Source: Pseudomonadota bacterium (GTDB lineage Bacteria; Pseudomonadota; Alphaproteobacteria; Acetobacterales; Acetobacteraceae). Taken from it: a stretch of 64,000 nucleotides of DNA. The stretch spans positions 71,984 through 135,983 of the forward strand of contig JAJXXT010000122.1 in the NCBI GenBank assembly GCA_021780935.1. Direction: 5' to 3'. The position numbers were made by a program, and so were the translations under genes. The notes below the pieces were generated by a model. The model did not search any database, was not told where the DNA came from, and was given only the letters and a program-made list of their open reading frames with translations. This document shows positions 44,002 to 52,487 of the stretch, piece after piece (the stretch's first letter is position 1; each line of letters begins with the position of its first letter).

Positions 44002-44610
44002 CTACGCACGAACTGCCCGCCCCTCATAGAACCAGGTGTGGGTGGGCGGGCCGGGAATGGCACCCTGCTGCAACTGCGTGATGCGCAGCCCCGAATCCCC
44101 GATTAGCGTGTCGATGCGCCGGTTGAGATGGCAGCCGCCGGCGATGCAGCCCCAGGGTCGATTGAGCCGGTCCTGCCAGCGCGCCACGCGCGGGCTCGGA
44201 GCGCGCCCGTGCTCGACGAACAGCAACGCGCCGCCGGGCCGCAGCACGCGATGCGCCTCGGCCAGCGCCCTTGCGGCATCGGGCACGGTGCAGAGGGTCC
44301 AGGTGGTGACGATGGTATCGATGCTTGTATCCGCGAGCGGCAGGGCTTCGGCGGAGCCCTCGAGCAGCGTGACCGTCTGCCCGCCGACCCGGCGCCGCGC
44401 CATCGCCAGCAGTTCCGGCGAAGGATCGATGCCGATCACCTCGCGCACGGCCGGCCCGTAATGTGCGAGGTTGAGACCGGAGCCAATGCCAAGCTCCAGA
44501 ACTCTGCCCTCCGCCGCCCCGGCGACACGCGCGCGATACGGCGTGGCGAGCCGGGCTTTCATCGCTGTGTCGAGCAGCAGCGGCAGCACGTGCCGCGCGT
44601 AGAAGCTCAC
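44002..44610 (-). CDS. Class I SAM-dependent methyltransferase
   Basis: 202 residues from a GTG at 44610 that overlaps the DsbD stop (GTGA); the longer frame upstream is the DsbD shadow. SAM motif I RVLELGIGSGLNLAHYGPAV, acidic VIGIDPSPELLAMAR, motif II SAEALPLADTSIDTIVTTWT and post-motif LRPGGALLFVEHGRAPSPRV match Methyltransf_11 proteins. Substrate unknown. Co-translated with the DsbD-like gene, so a role in thiol/redox-stress or cell-envelope metabolism is possible but unproven. Confidence 0.86.
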   Translation of the reverse strand: MSFYARHVLPLLLDTAMKARLATPYRARVAGAAEGRVLELGIGSGLNLAHYGPAVREVIGIDPSPELLAMARRRVGGQTVTLLEGSAEALPLADTSIDTIVTTWTLCTVPDAARALAEAHRVLRPGGALLFVEHGRAPSPRVARWQDRLNRPWGCIAGGCHLNRRIDTLIGDSGLRITQLQQGAIPGPPTHTWFYEGRAVRA

Positions 44611-46670
44611 CGCGCGGCCTCCTGTTTCGCGCCAGCGCGGCGCAGCGCGTCCAGCACCGCACGCGCGCTCAGCAACTCCGGCAGCGCGATGCCGCGCGGC
44701 GCGCCCGGCCCGTAAACCACATCGAGCGGTATGCCGAAGCGGCGGAACCGGGCGAGATACGCGCCGATCGCGGGGTTGGGACGCGTCCAATCCGCCTGCA
44801 TCGCCACCAGATTCGGCGCACGCAGCCGGCCAGCGACCGGGTCCTGGTCCAGTACCGTGATCTCGTTGGCCTTGCAGGTCAGGCACCAGGCGGCGGTCAC
44901 GTTGACGAACACGATCTTGTTCGCCGCGACTAGCGCCGAAATCGCCCGCGGATCGAATCGCCGCCACGCCGTGGCGCTGGATGCGACCGGGCGATAGAGG
45001 ATCGGCGAGGCGAGCGCGACCAGCCCAGCGAGGACGGCGCCGGCAAGCCCCAAACGCGGTCGCCAGGCAAGCAGCGCCAGCAGCACGGCGAGGGCCGCGG
45101 CCGCGAGCAGGGCCGTGCGCATCCCCGCCTCGACCGACAGCACCCAGAGCAGCCAGGCGCTGGTGGCGAGCAGGCCGATACCGAACACGCGACGCAGCCA
45201 GACCATCCAGCGCCCCGGTCGCGGCAGGAAGGCGACGATGCCCGGCATGGCTGCGGCGGCCAGAAACGGCGCCGCCATGCCCAGCCCCATCGCCGCCAGG
45301 ACACCGAGAATCTCCACCGCGCCGTGGGTGAACGCAAAGCCGAGCGCGGTGCCGACGAAGGGTGCCGTGCAGGAGGAGGCGAGGATGGTCGCGAACGCGC
45401 CGGTGAGGAACGCCCCCCACAACCCGCCGGCGTTTGCGGTCGCAGGACCGGGTGTGGATAGTCCGCCGAATTCCAGCCTGTCGAACAGACTGGCGGCGAA
45501 CAGCGTCGTCGCCAGCGCCATCGCGGCGAGGAACCACGGTGATTGGAACTGGATGCCCCATCCCACCGCCGCCCCGGCGGCCTTGAGCCCGGCAAGCATG
45601 GCCGCGAGCACAAGGAACGAGATGACGATGCCGCCAGCCGAGGCCAGCAGCCGGGCGCGCGCCGCACGACGCTCAGCCCCCGCCTGGCGCAGCAGCGCCA
45701 GCAGCTTGAGCGAGATCACCGGCAGCACGCAGGGCATCAGGTTCAGCACCAGCCCGCCCAGGAAGGCGATGGCGAGGATCGCCGCCCGCGAGGAGTCACC
45801 CGGCATCGGCAACGGCGCGCCGGCAACGGCAGTCGTGGTCAACAGCACCGCGCGGTGGCCATCCGCGAGCGTCAACCGCAGCGTTGGACCGACCAGCGCC
45901 GCCGGCTTAGCGCCGGGAACCGCGAGATGCAGCAGCGCTGTATGCCCGGAGCGGGTCAGAGCGACCTTCGGCGGCACCGGCGTGCTGGCGCCGTCGAGGA
46001 ACAGATCGGGCATCGTAAAGGGCTTCGCGGCGGCGAGCCGGAGCGAGATCAGCGCCCCGGCTTTGCCGCCGACCATCGGCGAGACCACGGCGCGCTCGAC
46101 ACGAATGCCGGACGTGGCGGCGGGCACCGGCACGCGGGCACGGGCCGCGGCGATCAGCGCAGCCTCGGGGCCGGGCGTCCCGAGCCCCGCCGGCAAGTCG
46201 AGCGTGAGACGCGCGTGGATCGGCACACAGACCGCCTGGCAGGAGGCGTAGTCGATTGTTGCTTGCAGATGCAGCGGTTCGCCGGGATGCGCGAGCGTCA
46301 CCGCGACCGGCAGAACCACGCCGTTATCGTAGCCGAGGGTCAGCAGCCCATCGACCGGGGGCAGGCGATTCGGCGCCGGGAAGTCGATCCGTACCGACCG
46401 CAGATTGGTGGAGCCCTGCCACGACACGGTGGGCGGAATGCCGGCATCGCCGGGAGTCTTCCAATAGGTGTGCCAGCCCCTGGGCAGACGAATTTGGATC
46501 GCGGCATCGACCATCTCGGTGGCACCCGTGGCCTCGGTCGCGGCGATCAGCCTGGCAGCCCCCTTCGCCTGGCTGTCCCAGGGCCCGGCGGCGGCGCACG
46601 CCGCCCGGGAGAACGCGCCCTGCAACAGCAGGGCCGCGAGAAGCAGCGGCAGGACGTGCCGCAGCCGCAT
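44607..46670 (-). CDS. DsbD/ScsB-like thiol:disulfide interchange protein
   Basis: 687 residues from the ATG at 46670. A signal peptide (LLLAALLLQGAFSRAACA) precedes an N-terminal domain with YASCQAVCVPIHARL (C-x3-C), as in ScsB/DsbD-type periplasmic domains. The membrane domain (about residues 320-560) has the reactive Cys in NLMPCVLPVISLKLLALL and SSCTAPFVGTALGFAF. The C-terminal thioredoxin-like domain has VNVTAAWCLTCKANE (WCLTCK), the electron-accepting pair. It should pass reducing equivalents from cytoplasmic thioredoxin to periplasmic partners. Longer than standard DsbD (about 570) because of the extended N-terminal domain. Confidence 0.9.
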   Translation of the reverse strand: MRLRHVLPLLLAALLLQGAFSRAACAAAGPWDSQAKGAARLIAATEATGATEMVDAAIQIRLPRGWHTYWKTPGDAGIPPTVSWQGSTNLRSVRIDFPAPNRLPPVDGLLTLGYDNGVVLPVAVTLAHPGEPLHLQATIDYASCQAVCVPIHARLTLDLPAGLGTPGPEAALIAAARARVPVPAATSGIRVERAVVSPMVGGKAGALISLRLAAAKPFTMPDLFLDGASTPVPPKVALTRSGHTALLHLAVPGAKPAALVGPTLRLTLADGHRAVLLTTTAVAGAPLPMPGDSSRAAILAIAFLGGLVLNLMPCVLPVISLKLLALLRQAGAERRAARARLLASAGGIVISFLVLAAMLAGLKAAGAAVGWGIQFQSPWFLAAMALATTLFAASLFDRLEFGGLSTPGPATANAGGLWGAFLTGAFATILASSCTAPFVGTALGFAFTHGAVEILGVLAAMGLGMAAPFLAAAAMPGIVAFLPRPGRWMVWLRRVFGIGLLATSAWLLWVLSVEAGMRTALLAAAALAVLLALLAWRPRLGLAGAVLAGLVALASPILYRPVASSATAWRRFDPRAISALVAANKIVFVNVTAAWCLTCKANEITVLDQDPVAGRLRAPNLVAMQADWTRPNPAIGAYLARFRRFGIPLDVVYGPGAPRGIALPELLSARAVLDALRRAGAKQEAAR

Positions 46671-46913
46671 GGCGCCTGACCCATCACCGTGGAACCGCCG
46701 CAGCGGGCCGGCGGATTTTGCATAAAGCATTGATACGTCTGCCAAGTGAAATATCGAGGCCCAGCGGTTGCGACCATCGCGCCAGCCACCCCACAAGATA
46801 ACGTCCCGGCGGCCGCTTTCCCAGCAGCCTGTTTGTGAAATCGTGGCGAGAAGTGCCCTCTGTCGTACACAACTACCCGCAGCGGTGTTCCATCCGTCGA
46901 TACCGGCATCGTT

Positions 46914-46953
46914 GCATCGGTGCGCCGGTCGCGGCATCGGTGCGCCGGTCGCG
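46914..46953. repeat. 20-bp tandem duplication (two copies)
   Basis: The unit GCATCGGTGCGCCGGTCGCG occurs twice head to tail without mismatch (46914-46933, 46934-46953). It lies at the point where resemblance to the IS630 transposase on the minus strand ends, so it may mark the rearrangement that truncated it. Confidence 0.85.
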
Positions 46954-47142
46954 CAGGGGCCGCGGGTCCATGCCGTTCCGGTCAGCCGCTCCGCTGCGCG
47001 GACGACCTTCCAGCACCAGGGCCAATGCCAGCATCCGCCCGACCGGCACTCCATGTCGGCATCTGCCCGCCACAGAGCGCAACGCCGCCGCCATGCGTTC
47101 CGTCCGGGTAACCTTCACCATCGTCCCCGTCCGCTCCAACAA
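46948..47142 (-). pseudogene. IS630-family transposase N-terminal remnant
   Basis: On the minus strand, VKVTRTERMAAALRSVAGRC and GRMLALALVLEGRPRSGAAD then NGMDPRPLRD match the helix-turn-helix start of IS630 transposases (recalled consensus: RR-LALALVLEG-SR-EAA---GMDRQTLRDWVHRYNAEG). Resemblance stops after LRD, where WVHRYNAEG would be expected, and the catalytic DDE part is missing. A clear decayed fragment, not a gene. No matching left or right ends were recognised. Confidence 0.7.
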
Positions 47143-47362
47143 ATTGATCAGGACAGATCGAATCAGGGCTCGCCATCAGGTGAACCCCTACCGCGTTTGG
47201 CTTTACCCGAATTCGCATCAATGGCCACAGAACTCAGCAAATTTCTTGCATCGACGAAATGACCGGACGATTGAGGGGCGCGTATCCGATCATAAGAATG
47301 CGCAGTGCGCTTGTCTGGCGCATCAATTCGCATGTGACATAAATATTTATAACTAAGGACTA

Positions 47363-47989
47363 TTATTTTTTGCGCAAAAATTGTTTCAAATAATTGTCTA
47401 AACAATCACGATGCTGTTCAATAGTAGTTTTCGTTTTTGCGTTGCATGTTTTCAATCGCCCCAATTGACGTGAAAACCCACGCCGCGAAAGCAGGCCGAT
47501 CAATCCCTTGAGCAAGGTAACGGGCGATGGCGGACAACCCGGAATTCTGAGATTGACCGGCAGCACTTTGTCCACCGCGCCGATACAGGCAGGGCTGCGG
47601 TCGAACATGCCGCCCGTGCAGGCGCAGTCGCCGACCGCGACGACGAATTTCGGGGCGGGCATGGCATCATAGGTCAGCCGAAGCGCTTGCTCCATGTTCA
47701 GGGCTACCGGCCCCGTGACCATCAGCACGTCGGCGTGACGAGGCGAGGCGACGATCTTCAAGCCAAAACGCTCGAGATCGTGGAGTGCGTTGCTCAGCGC
47801 AATGATCTCGAGTTCACAACCATTGCAGGAGCCGGCATCGACTTCACGGATCGCGAGCGACCGGCCGAGCTTGCGCCGTGCCTCGTCGTCGAGTTCCGCC
47901 ACCAGTGCGGCCTTTTCACCATCGGTGACGACAGGCGGCGGCTCGGTCAGCTTGCCTCGGACGAGGCTCTCGAGGAGGGTTCTGCGCAT
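47363..47989 (-). CDS. NuoB/HyfI-like 4Fe-4S small subunit of an Ehr-type complex
   Basis: 208 residues from the ATG at 47989, whose A is shared with the TAA of the large-subunit gene (TAATG). Four cluster ligands remain: REVDAGSCNGCELEIIAL (two Cys), VVAVGDCACTGGMFDRSP and LRIPGCPPSPVTLLKG, so the N2-type [4Fe-4S] centre next to the quinone/NiFe site of relatives should form. Group 4 hydrogenases have HycG/HyfI here. After residue 160 the protein runs into a Lys/Thr/Asn-rich tail (CNAKTKTTIEQHRDCLDNYL) encoded by AT-rich DNA unlike the rest of the operon; it may be an extension acquired by 3' rearrangement. Last gene of the operon. Confidence 0.9.
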   Translation of the reverse strand: MRRTLLESLVRGKLTEPPPVVTDGEKAALVAELDDEARRKLGRSLAIREVDAGSCNGCELEIIALSNALHDLERFGLKIVASPRHADVLMVTGPVALNMEQALRLTYDAMPAPKFVVAVGDCACTGGMFDRSPACIGAVDKVLPVNLRIPGCPPSPVTLLKGLIGLLSRRGFSRQLGRLKTCNAKTKTTIEQHRDCLDNYLKQFLRKK

Positions 47990-49422
47990 TACAGGTCGCA
48001 CCCAGAATAGGCCGCGTTGAAGGATTTGTTGCAGAGTGGGAAGTCGGCAACGATGTTGCCTTCGATCGCGGCTTCCAGGGCAGGCCATAAGAACCACGAT
48101 GGGTCACGGAGGAACGCATCCTCGACCAGACCATCCCGCAGGCGGACATGGGCAAAGATGTCGCCGCGAAATCCTTCTACCAGGGCATTGCCACTGGATG
48201 TGGCTGTATTCCGCGGCAACTCGCATGAAAGATCGCCCTCAGGCATATCCTCCAACAACGTGAGGATAAGGCCGCAACTCTGCCGAATTTCCGCAATCCG
48301 TACCCGCACGCGGGCATCGACGTCACCTGTGATGAGGCTGGGCACCCCGAGCGTCAGGCGGTCGTACGGCGGATAGGCCATGGCCCGCCGAGCATCGAAA
48401 TCCTGCCCGGCAGCGCGGCCGACATACCCACCACAGCCCAGGCGCTTCGCCAGAGCGGAATGAAGTCGCCCAGTGCTTACCACCCGATCCTGCAAGGATG
48501 CCGTGTTGTCGTAGAGCTCGACGAGGCGCTCGAAGCGATCAGCGTATTCAGCAATGGCGGCGCGCAACACACCGGCGTCCTTGCCAACAAGATCCGTGGA
48601 AACGCCGCCGGGTACGATACGGTCCATCATCAACCGGTGGCCAAAACATCCCTGAGCCAGGCGCAACACGCGCTCGCGCAAAACCGCGGCATGGGCGTTG
48701 AGCAACGGGAAGCCGGCATCGTTGCAGATCGCGCCGAAATCGCCCCAGTGATTGGTGAGGCGCTCAAGTTCTGCCATGATTCCGCGCAAGGCAACGGCGC
48801 GCGGTGGCACATCGACCCCGAGCGCCATTTCGACGGCTTGCGAGAAAGCGTAGGCATAGGCAACGGTGGTATCGCCCGAAATCCGCCCGGCCAGTCGGGT
48901 GGCATGGTCTGGCGGGGCACCGCGCATCAGGTCCAGCGTGCCCTTGTGGGCATAGCCAAGCCGCACCTCCAGCCTGACGATGGTCTCGCCGTTCACCGAA
49001 AACCGAAAATGCCCCGGTTCGATCGTGCCGGCATGAACGGGGCCGACTGCAAGCTGGTGCACACCGCTGCCGATGGCCGGACGGAACCGATAGGGCGCGT
49101 CATGATTGAGCCACGGACGCGGATCGGGCAATCCATCGGCGACCAGCCCGTGCTGATCCTGCAGGGCGCGCTCCAGCAGAATGGCACCTGGATGATGCGC
49201 GCCGACCGAAGGATAACGAAGGTCGGCAACAGGAAGGCTGATCACCGAAACCGCGGCGCGATCTGAATGGCGTTTTGCCATGTGAACAACATTGCCCTCG
49301 GCACCACGCTCCGCCCAAAGACCTACGAACACCGCGCTGCCCTCCGCGACCTCTATCGCAGCTTCAGCCCAATGCGCGCGATCCACCCGTTGCATCGCCT
49401 CAGCCGAGTTGGGTCGCGACAT
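47989..49422 (-). CDS. NuoCD/HyfG-like large subunit lacking NiFe ligands (Ehr-type)
   Basis: 477 residues from the ATG at 49422 (an ATG at 49395, after the upstream stop, is a possible alternative). Residues about 15-110 are a shortened NuoC-like part; then VHAGTIEPGHFRFSVNGETI, RLEVRLGYAHKGTLDLMRGA, the 49-kDa/HycE core. In hydrogenases the next motif is R-x-C-G-x-C; here it reads GRISGDTTVAYAYAFSQAVE, with both Cys replaced by Ser and Thr. The C-terminal DPCxxC is likewise absent: FPLCNKSFNAAYSGCDL. So it cannot bind NiFe. This exact pattern (GDTTV..., SFN..YSG.DL) is what defines the energy-converting-hydrogenase-related (Ehr) complexes. A role in quinone- or ferredoxin-linked ion pumping is inferred. 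Confidence 0.9.
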   Translation of the reverse strand: MSRPNSAEAMQRVDRAHWAEAAIEVAEGSAVFVGLWAERGAEGNVVHMAKRHSDRAAVSVISLPVADLRYPSVGAHHPGAILLERALQDQHGLVADGLPDPRPWLNHDAPYRFRPAIGSGVHQLAVGPVHAGTIEPGHFRFSVNGETIVRLEVRLGYAHKGTLDLMRGAPPDHATRLAGRISGDTTVAYAYAFSQAVEMALGVDVPPRAVALRGIMAELERLTNHWGDFGAICNDAGFPLLNAHAAVLRERVLRLAQGCFGHRLMMDRIVPGGVSTDLVGKDAGVLRAAIAEYADRFERLVELYDNTASLQDRVVSTGRLHSALAKRLGCGGYVGRAAGQDFDARRAMAYPPYDRLTLGVPSLITGDVDARVRVRIAEIRQSCGLILTLLEDMPEGDLSCELPRNTATSSGNALVEGFRGDIFAHVRLRDGLVEDAFLRDPSWFLWPALEAAIEGNIVADFPLCNKSFNAAYSGCDL

Positions 49423-50848
49423 GGGAGAACCATACGTAGAGGAAGCCGGGCATCACGATCCCGATTGCGAGAACGATCCCCAAATGGAGGAAAATCGGCA
49501 CCGATGACGCCGTGATCGAATGCGCCCCCGGACTTGCTTCGCCAAAGCAGAGCCCGGTCATCCGCAGGAGCAACGCACCGAAGGCAAGCAGAATCCCGAG
49601 CCCGAGCAGAACGGCGAGGACCGGTGCGCGCGCGAATGTCGAGGTAATCAGCAGGAATTCCGACGTAAAAATCCCGAACGGAGGCAGACCGGCGATCGCT
49701 GCGACACCGGCAGCCAGGGTCCAGCCAAGCAGCGGGTGGCTTGCCGTCAATCCCCGGATCTCTGCGATTTTCTGCGTGCCCTTCGCCTGGGCGACATGGC
49801 CGACCGAGAAAAAAATCGCCGATTTGGTAAGGCTGTGCATCATCATCTGCAGCAGGCCGGCGATGTTGCCCAGCGGCCCGCCAATTCCAAACGAAAACGC
49901 AATGATTCCCATATGCTCGATCGAGGAATAGGCAAACATCCGTTTGATGTCGCGCCGCCGATAAAGCATGATGGCCGCAAAGAACAGCGACAGTAACCCG
50001 ATCGCCTCCATCAGCACGCCAGGTGCGACCGAGGCCCGGCTGGCAGAGAGCAAGACCTTGAACCGCAGAATGGCGTAGAGCGCGACATTGAGCAGCAGGC
50101 CGGAAAGCACCGCGGAAATCGGCGTCGGCCCCTCGGCATGGGCATCCGGCAGCCAAGCATGCATGGGGACCAGACCCGCCTTGGTACCATAGCCGATCAG
50201 CAGAAAGATGAACCCGACGTCGAGCATCGCCGGATCGAGGCTCGCGGCGTGGCGCAGCAGCCGTGTCCACTGCATCGCCGCCATGCCGGTACCCAGCACC
50301 GGCTTCGCGGCGAGGTAGACCATGATGGTGCCGAACAGGGCCAGCGCGATACCGACACTGCCTAGGATGAGATATTTCCAGGATGCCTCGATCGAGGCCG
50401 GCGTGCGGTAGACACCCACCATCATGACGGTCGAGAGCGTCGCCAGTTCGACGCCGAACCACATCAGGCCTAGATTGTCGGTGATCAGCGCGAGATTCAT
50501 TCCCAGCATCATCACCTGGTACATCGCATGGTAGAATCGGAGATACCGCGGCGTCAGACGTCCTGTTTCCATCTCGTGGGCGATGTAGCTCGCGCTGAAC
50601 ATGCTGGTGGTAAGCCCGACGAAGCCATTGAGAAGCAGGAAAACGATGTTCAGATCGTCGATCAGGAATAACTGTGTCGGTGCGGGTCGGTCGACGAGCA
50701 GGCATGCCGAAGCGCTCACCGTCAGCAGGCTCGCCAGAATGTTGAGCCGTGCGGCCAGCCGCCAGCCCGGCACCGCCGCGATGACCACCGCAGCCAGGGC
50801 AGGAATGACCAGGGTGCCGATCATCGCATCAGCTGCGAATCCGGTCAT
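49400..50848 (-). CDS. HyfF/NuoN-like proton- or ion-pumping antiporter subunit (Ehr-type)
   Basis: 482 residues with about 14 membrane segments. The pump residues seen: TM5 Glu in GLMWFGVELATLSTVMMVGV, TM7 Lys in GYGTKAGLVPMHAWLPDAHA, the loop EGPTPISAVLSGLLLNVALY, and TM12-like Lys in KSAIFFSVGHVAQAKGTQKI. HyfF-type subunits provide one of the proton channels of hydrogenase-4. Its start (50848) overlaps the HyfE-like gene by 4 bp and its end overlaps the large-subunit start by 23 bp. Confidence 0.9.
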   Translation of the reverse strand: MTGFAADAMIGTLVIPALAAVVIAAVPGWRLAARLNILASLLTVSASACLLVDRPAPTQLFLIDDLNIVFLLLNGFVGLTTSMFSASYIAHEMETGRLTPRYLRFYHAMYQVMMLGMNLALITDNLGLMWFGVELATLSTVMMVGVYRTPASIEASWKYLILGSVGIALALFGTIMVYLAAKPVLGTGMAAMQWTRLLRHAASLDPAMLDVGFIFLLIGYGTKAGLVPMHAWLPDAHAEGPTPISAVLSGLLLNVALYAILRFKVLLSASRASVAPGVLMEAIGLLSLFFAAIMLYRRRDIKRMFAYSSIEHMGIIAFSFGIGGPLGNIAGLLQMMMHSLTKSAIFFSVGHVAQAKGTQKIAEIRGLTASHPLLGWTLAAGVAAIAGLPPFGIFTSEFLLITSTFARAPVLAVLLGLGILLAFGALLLRMTGLCFGEASPGAHSITASSVPIFLHLGIVLAIGIVMPGFLYVWFSHVATQLG

Positions 50849-51534
50849 TGCAACTCTCCGCGGAATGCATCGAGCGCCGTACTGTCCACCGTGTCGAACC
50901 GCTCGCGGATGCGGAACAGGAACACGCCGATCACAATGAAGGCGATCAGGATCGAAAAGGTGACACTGATTTCCACCACCAGCGGCATGCCCTGGGCGCC
51001 GGAAGCAGCAAGGATCAAGCCGTTCTCCAGCGACATGAAACCGGCGATCTGGCTGACCGCGTTGCGCCGCGTCACCATCATCAGCATCCCGAGCAAAATG
51101 ACGGAAAGGGCGAGCGCGACATCCTCACGCGCCAACGCATCGGCGCGGGCGGCCGTGCGCAGCATGACCAGCATCGACAACGCCACCAGCCCGATCCCTG
51201 CCAGCATCGTCAGGCTGATACCGCCAATCGTCTCGACCTCGCGCCGGATGCCGAGCCGGTCGACGAGCCGATGCAGCGCGACTGGGATCACGATCGCCTT
51301 GAAACCGAGCGCCAGGGCCGCCGTCACGTAGAGCCCGGATGCATCCTGAATATAGGCCTGCCAACCGACCGCGAGCCCGAGCAGCGCCGAGTGCAGCGCC
51401 AGCACGTTGATCAACGCAGGCAACCGGTCCTGATACAGCATCATGAAGCTGATCAGCACGAGGCTGCCCGCGAGCACATTGGCAACGCCGAGCGTCGTGG
51501 TGGGCGACGTGAGGTCAGCGAGTGAACCGGTCAT
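50845..51534 (-). CDS. HyfE-like membrane subunit (Ehr-type)
   Basis: 229 residues from the ATG at 51534, which overlaps the HyfC-like stop (ATGA); upstream frame is a shadow. About seven hydrophobic segments (LGVANVLAGSLVLISFMMLY, LHSALLGLAVGWQAYIQDAS, LYVTAALALGFKAIVIPVAL). The C-terminal part VSQIAGFMSLENGLILAASG with Glu in a membrane segment is the NuoK-like motif of HyfE/HycC-type subunits (SLENG). Together with HyfC it should anchor the pump modules. Confidence 0.87.
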   Translation of the reverse strand: MTGSLADLTSPTTTLGVANVLAGSLVLISFMMLYQDRLPALINVLALHSALLGLAVGWQAYIQDASGLYVTAALALGFKAIVIPVALHRLVDRLGIRREVETIGGISLTMLAGIGLVALSMLVMLRTAARADALAREDVALALSVILLGMLMMVTRRNAVSQIAGFMSLENGLILAASGAQGMPLVVEISVTFSILIAFIVIGVFLFRIRERFDTVDSTALDAFRGELQ

Positions 51535-52487
51535 AGCGTTGCCGACACGAACAGCAGCAGCGTGCCAAGCAGGCCAAGCATCAGGGCGGCGCCCACGAAA
51601 TTCGGCACCCGAAAGACCCGCATTTTTGCGATCACTGTCTCGAAACCGGCCAGCAGCACGCCACCCGCGGCAAGCTTCATGACGTAGGCGACAAGACCGA
51701 GGGCGAGTATCACCGGCCCGGCACCGGGTGGCGCAATGCCGAACGGAACGAAGATGCACGCGATCAAGGACATGTAGAGCAGCAGCCTGATCGCATTGGC
51801 CAATTCGATCAGCGCCAGATGGCGCCCCGCATATTCCAATACCATCGCCTCGTGCACCATGGTCAGTTCGAGATGGGTCGAAGGATTATCGACTGGAAAA
51901 CGTCCGGTCTCGGCAAGGCCGACGATGACCAGCGCAATGAGTCCGAGTGCTAGAGAAAGCCGCAAACCGGCCTCACCGGAATGCATGAACGTCGCGATCG
52001 CGGAGAGCTGGCTCGATCCGGCAACCAGCGCCACCGTGAACACGATCATCAGCATCGCGGGTTCGGCGAGCGAGGCGAACATCGCCTCGCGACTGGCACC
52101 GATCCCGCCGAAGGCCGTACCGGCGTCGAGCGCCGCAAGCATCTGGAAGAACCGGGCACTGCCCAACAGGGCGACGATGACGATCAGGTCACCCGACCAG
52201 GAGAATTGCAGATCGACCGCGAAGCTCGGCACCAGCGACGCTGCCACCCAGGTGACGGCAAAAATCAGGTAAGGTGCGACCCGAAACAGCCAGGACGCCT
52301 CGCGCGCGACCATGGCCTCCTTGTTCGTAAGTTTGAGCAGGTCCCGATAGGTTTGCAGCAGCGGTGGCCCGGCGCGGCGTTGCAACCGGGCTTTGAGCAG
52401 CCGGATGAACCCGGTCAGCATGGGGGCGCCGGCCAGCATGATCGCCATCTCGAGCGCCTGCAGCGGCAGGGAGGTGATTATCCCCAT
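51531..52487 (-). CDS. HyfC/NuoH-like membrane anchor subunit (Ehr-type)
   Basis: 318 residues from the ATG at 52487, which overlaps the HyfB-like stop by 10 bp. Eight membrane segments. The NuoH/HyfC loop is intact: GLAETGRFPVDNPSTHLELT followed by MVHEAMVLEYAGRHLALIEL, nearly the consensus of HycD/HyfC. Conserved N-terminal RRAGPPLLQTYRDLLKLTNK faces the quinone site in complex I. It links the peripheral redox arm to the membrane pumps. Confidence 0.92.
   Translation of the reverse strand: MGIITSLPLQALEMAIMLAGAPMLTGFIRLLKARLQRRAGPPLLQTYRDLLKLTNKEAMVAREASWLFRVAPYLIFAVTWVAASLVPSFAVDLQFSWSGDLIVIVALLGSARFFQMLAALDAGTAFGGIGASREAMFASLAEPAMLMIVFTVALVAGSSQLSAIATFMHSGEAGLRLSLALGLIALVIVGLAETGRFPVDNPSTHLELTMVHEAMVLEYAGRHLALIELANAIRLLLYMSLIACIFVPFGIAPPGAGPVILALGLVAYVMKLAAGGVLLAGFETVIAKMRVFRVPNFVGAALMLGLLGTLLLFVSATL

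Larger units (their letters stand above)
46671..47362. other. 692-bp region without an intact gene
   Basis: It separates the start of the DsbD-like gene from the end of the Ehr operon (both on the minus strand). It holds a short IS630-transposase remnant (46948-47142), a 20-bp tandem duplication (46914-46953), and an AT-rich end (47330-47362, a sharp GC drop) just downstream of the Ehr operon. The DsbD promoter should lie in 46671-46900. I recognise nothing else. Confidence 0.7.

Noticed and set aside
46914..46953. Start of a CRISPR array
   Set aside because: Only two copies, directly adjacent, with no spacer.
47989..49422. Functional NiFe hydrogenase large subunit
   Set aside because: Both CxxC pairs needed to bind NiFe are missing, so it was annotated as Ehr-type.
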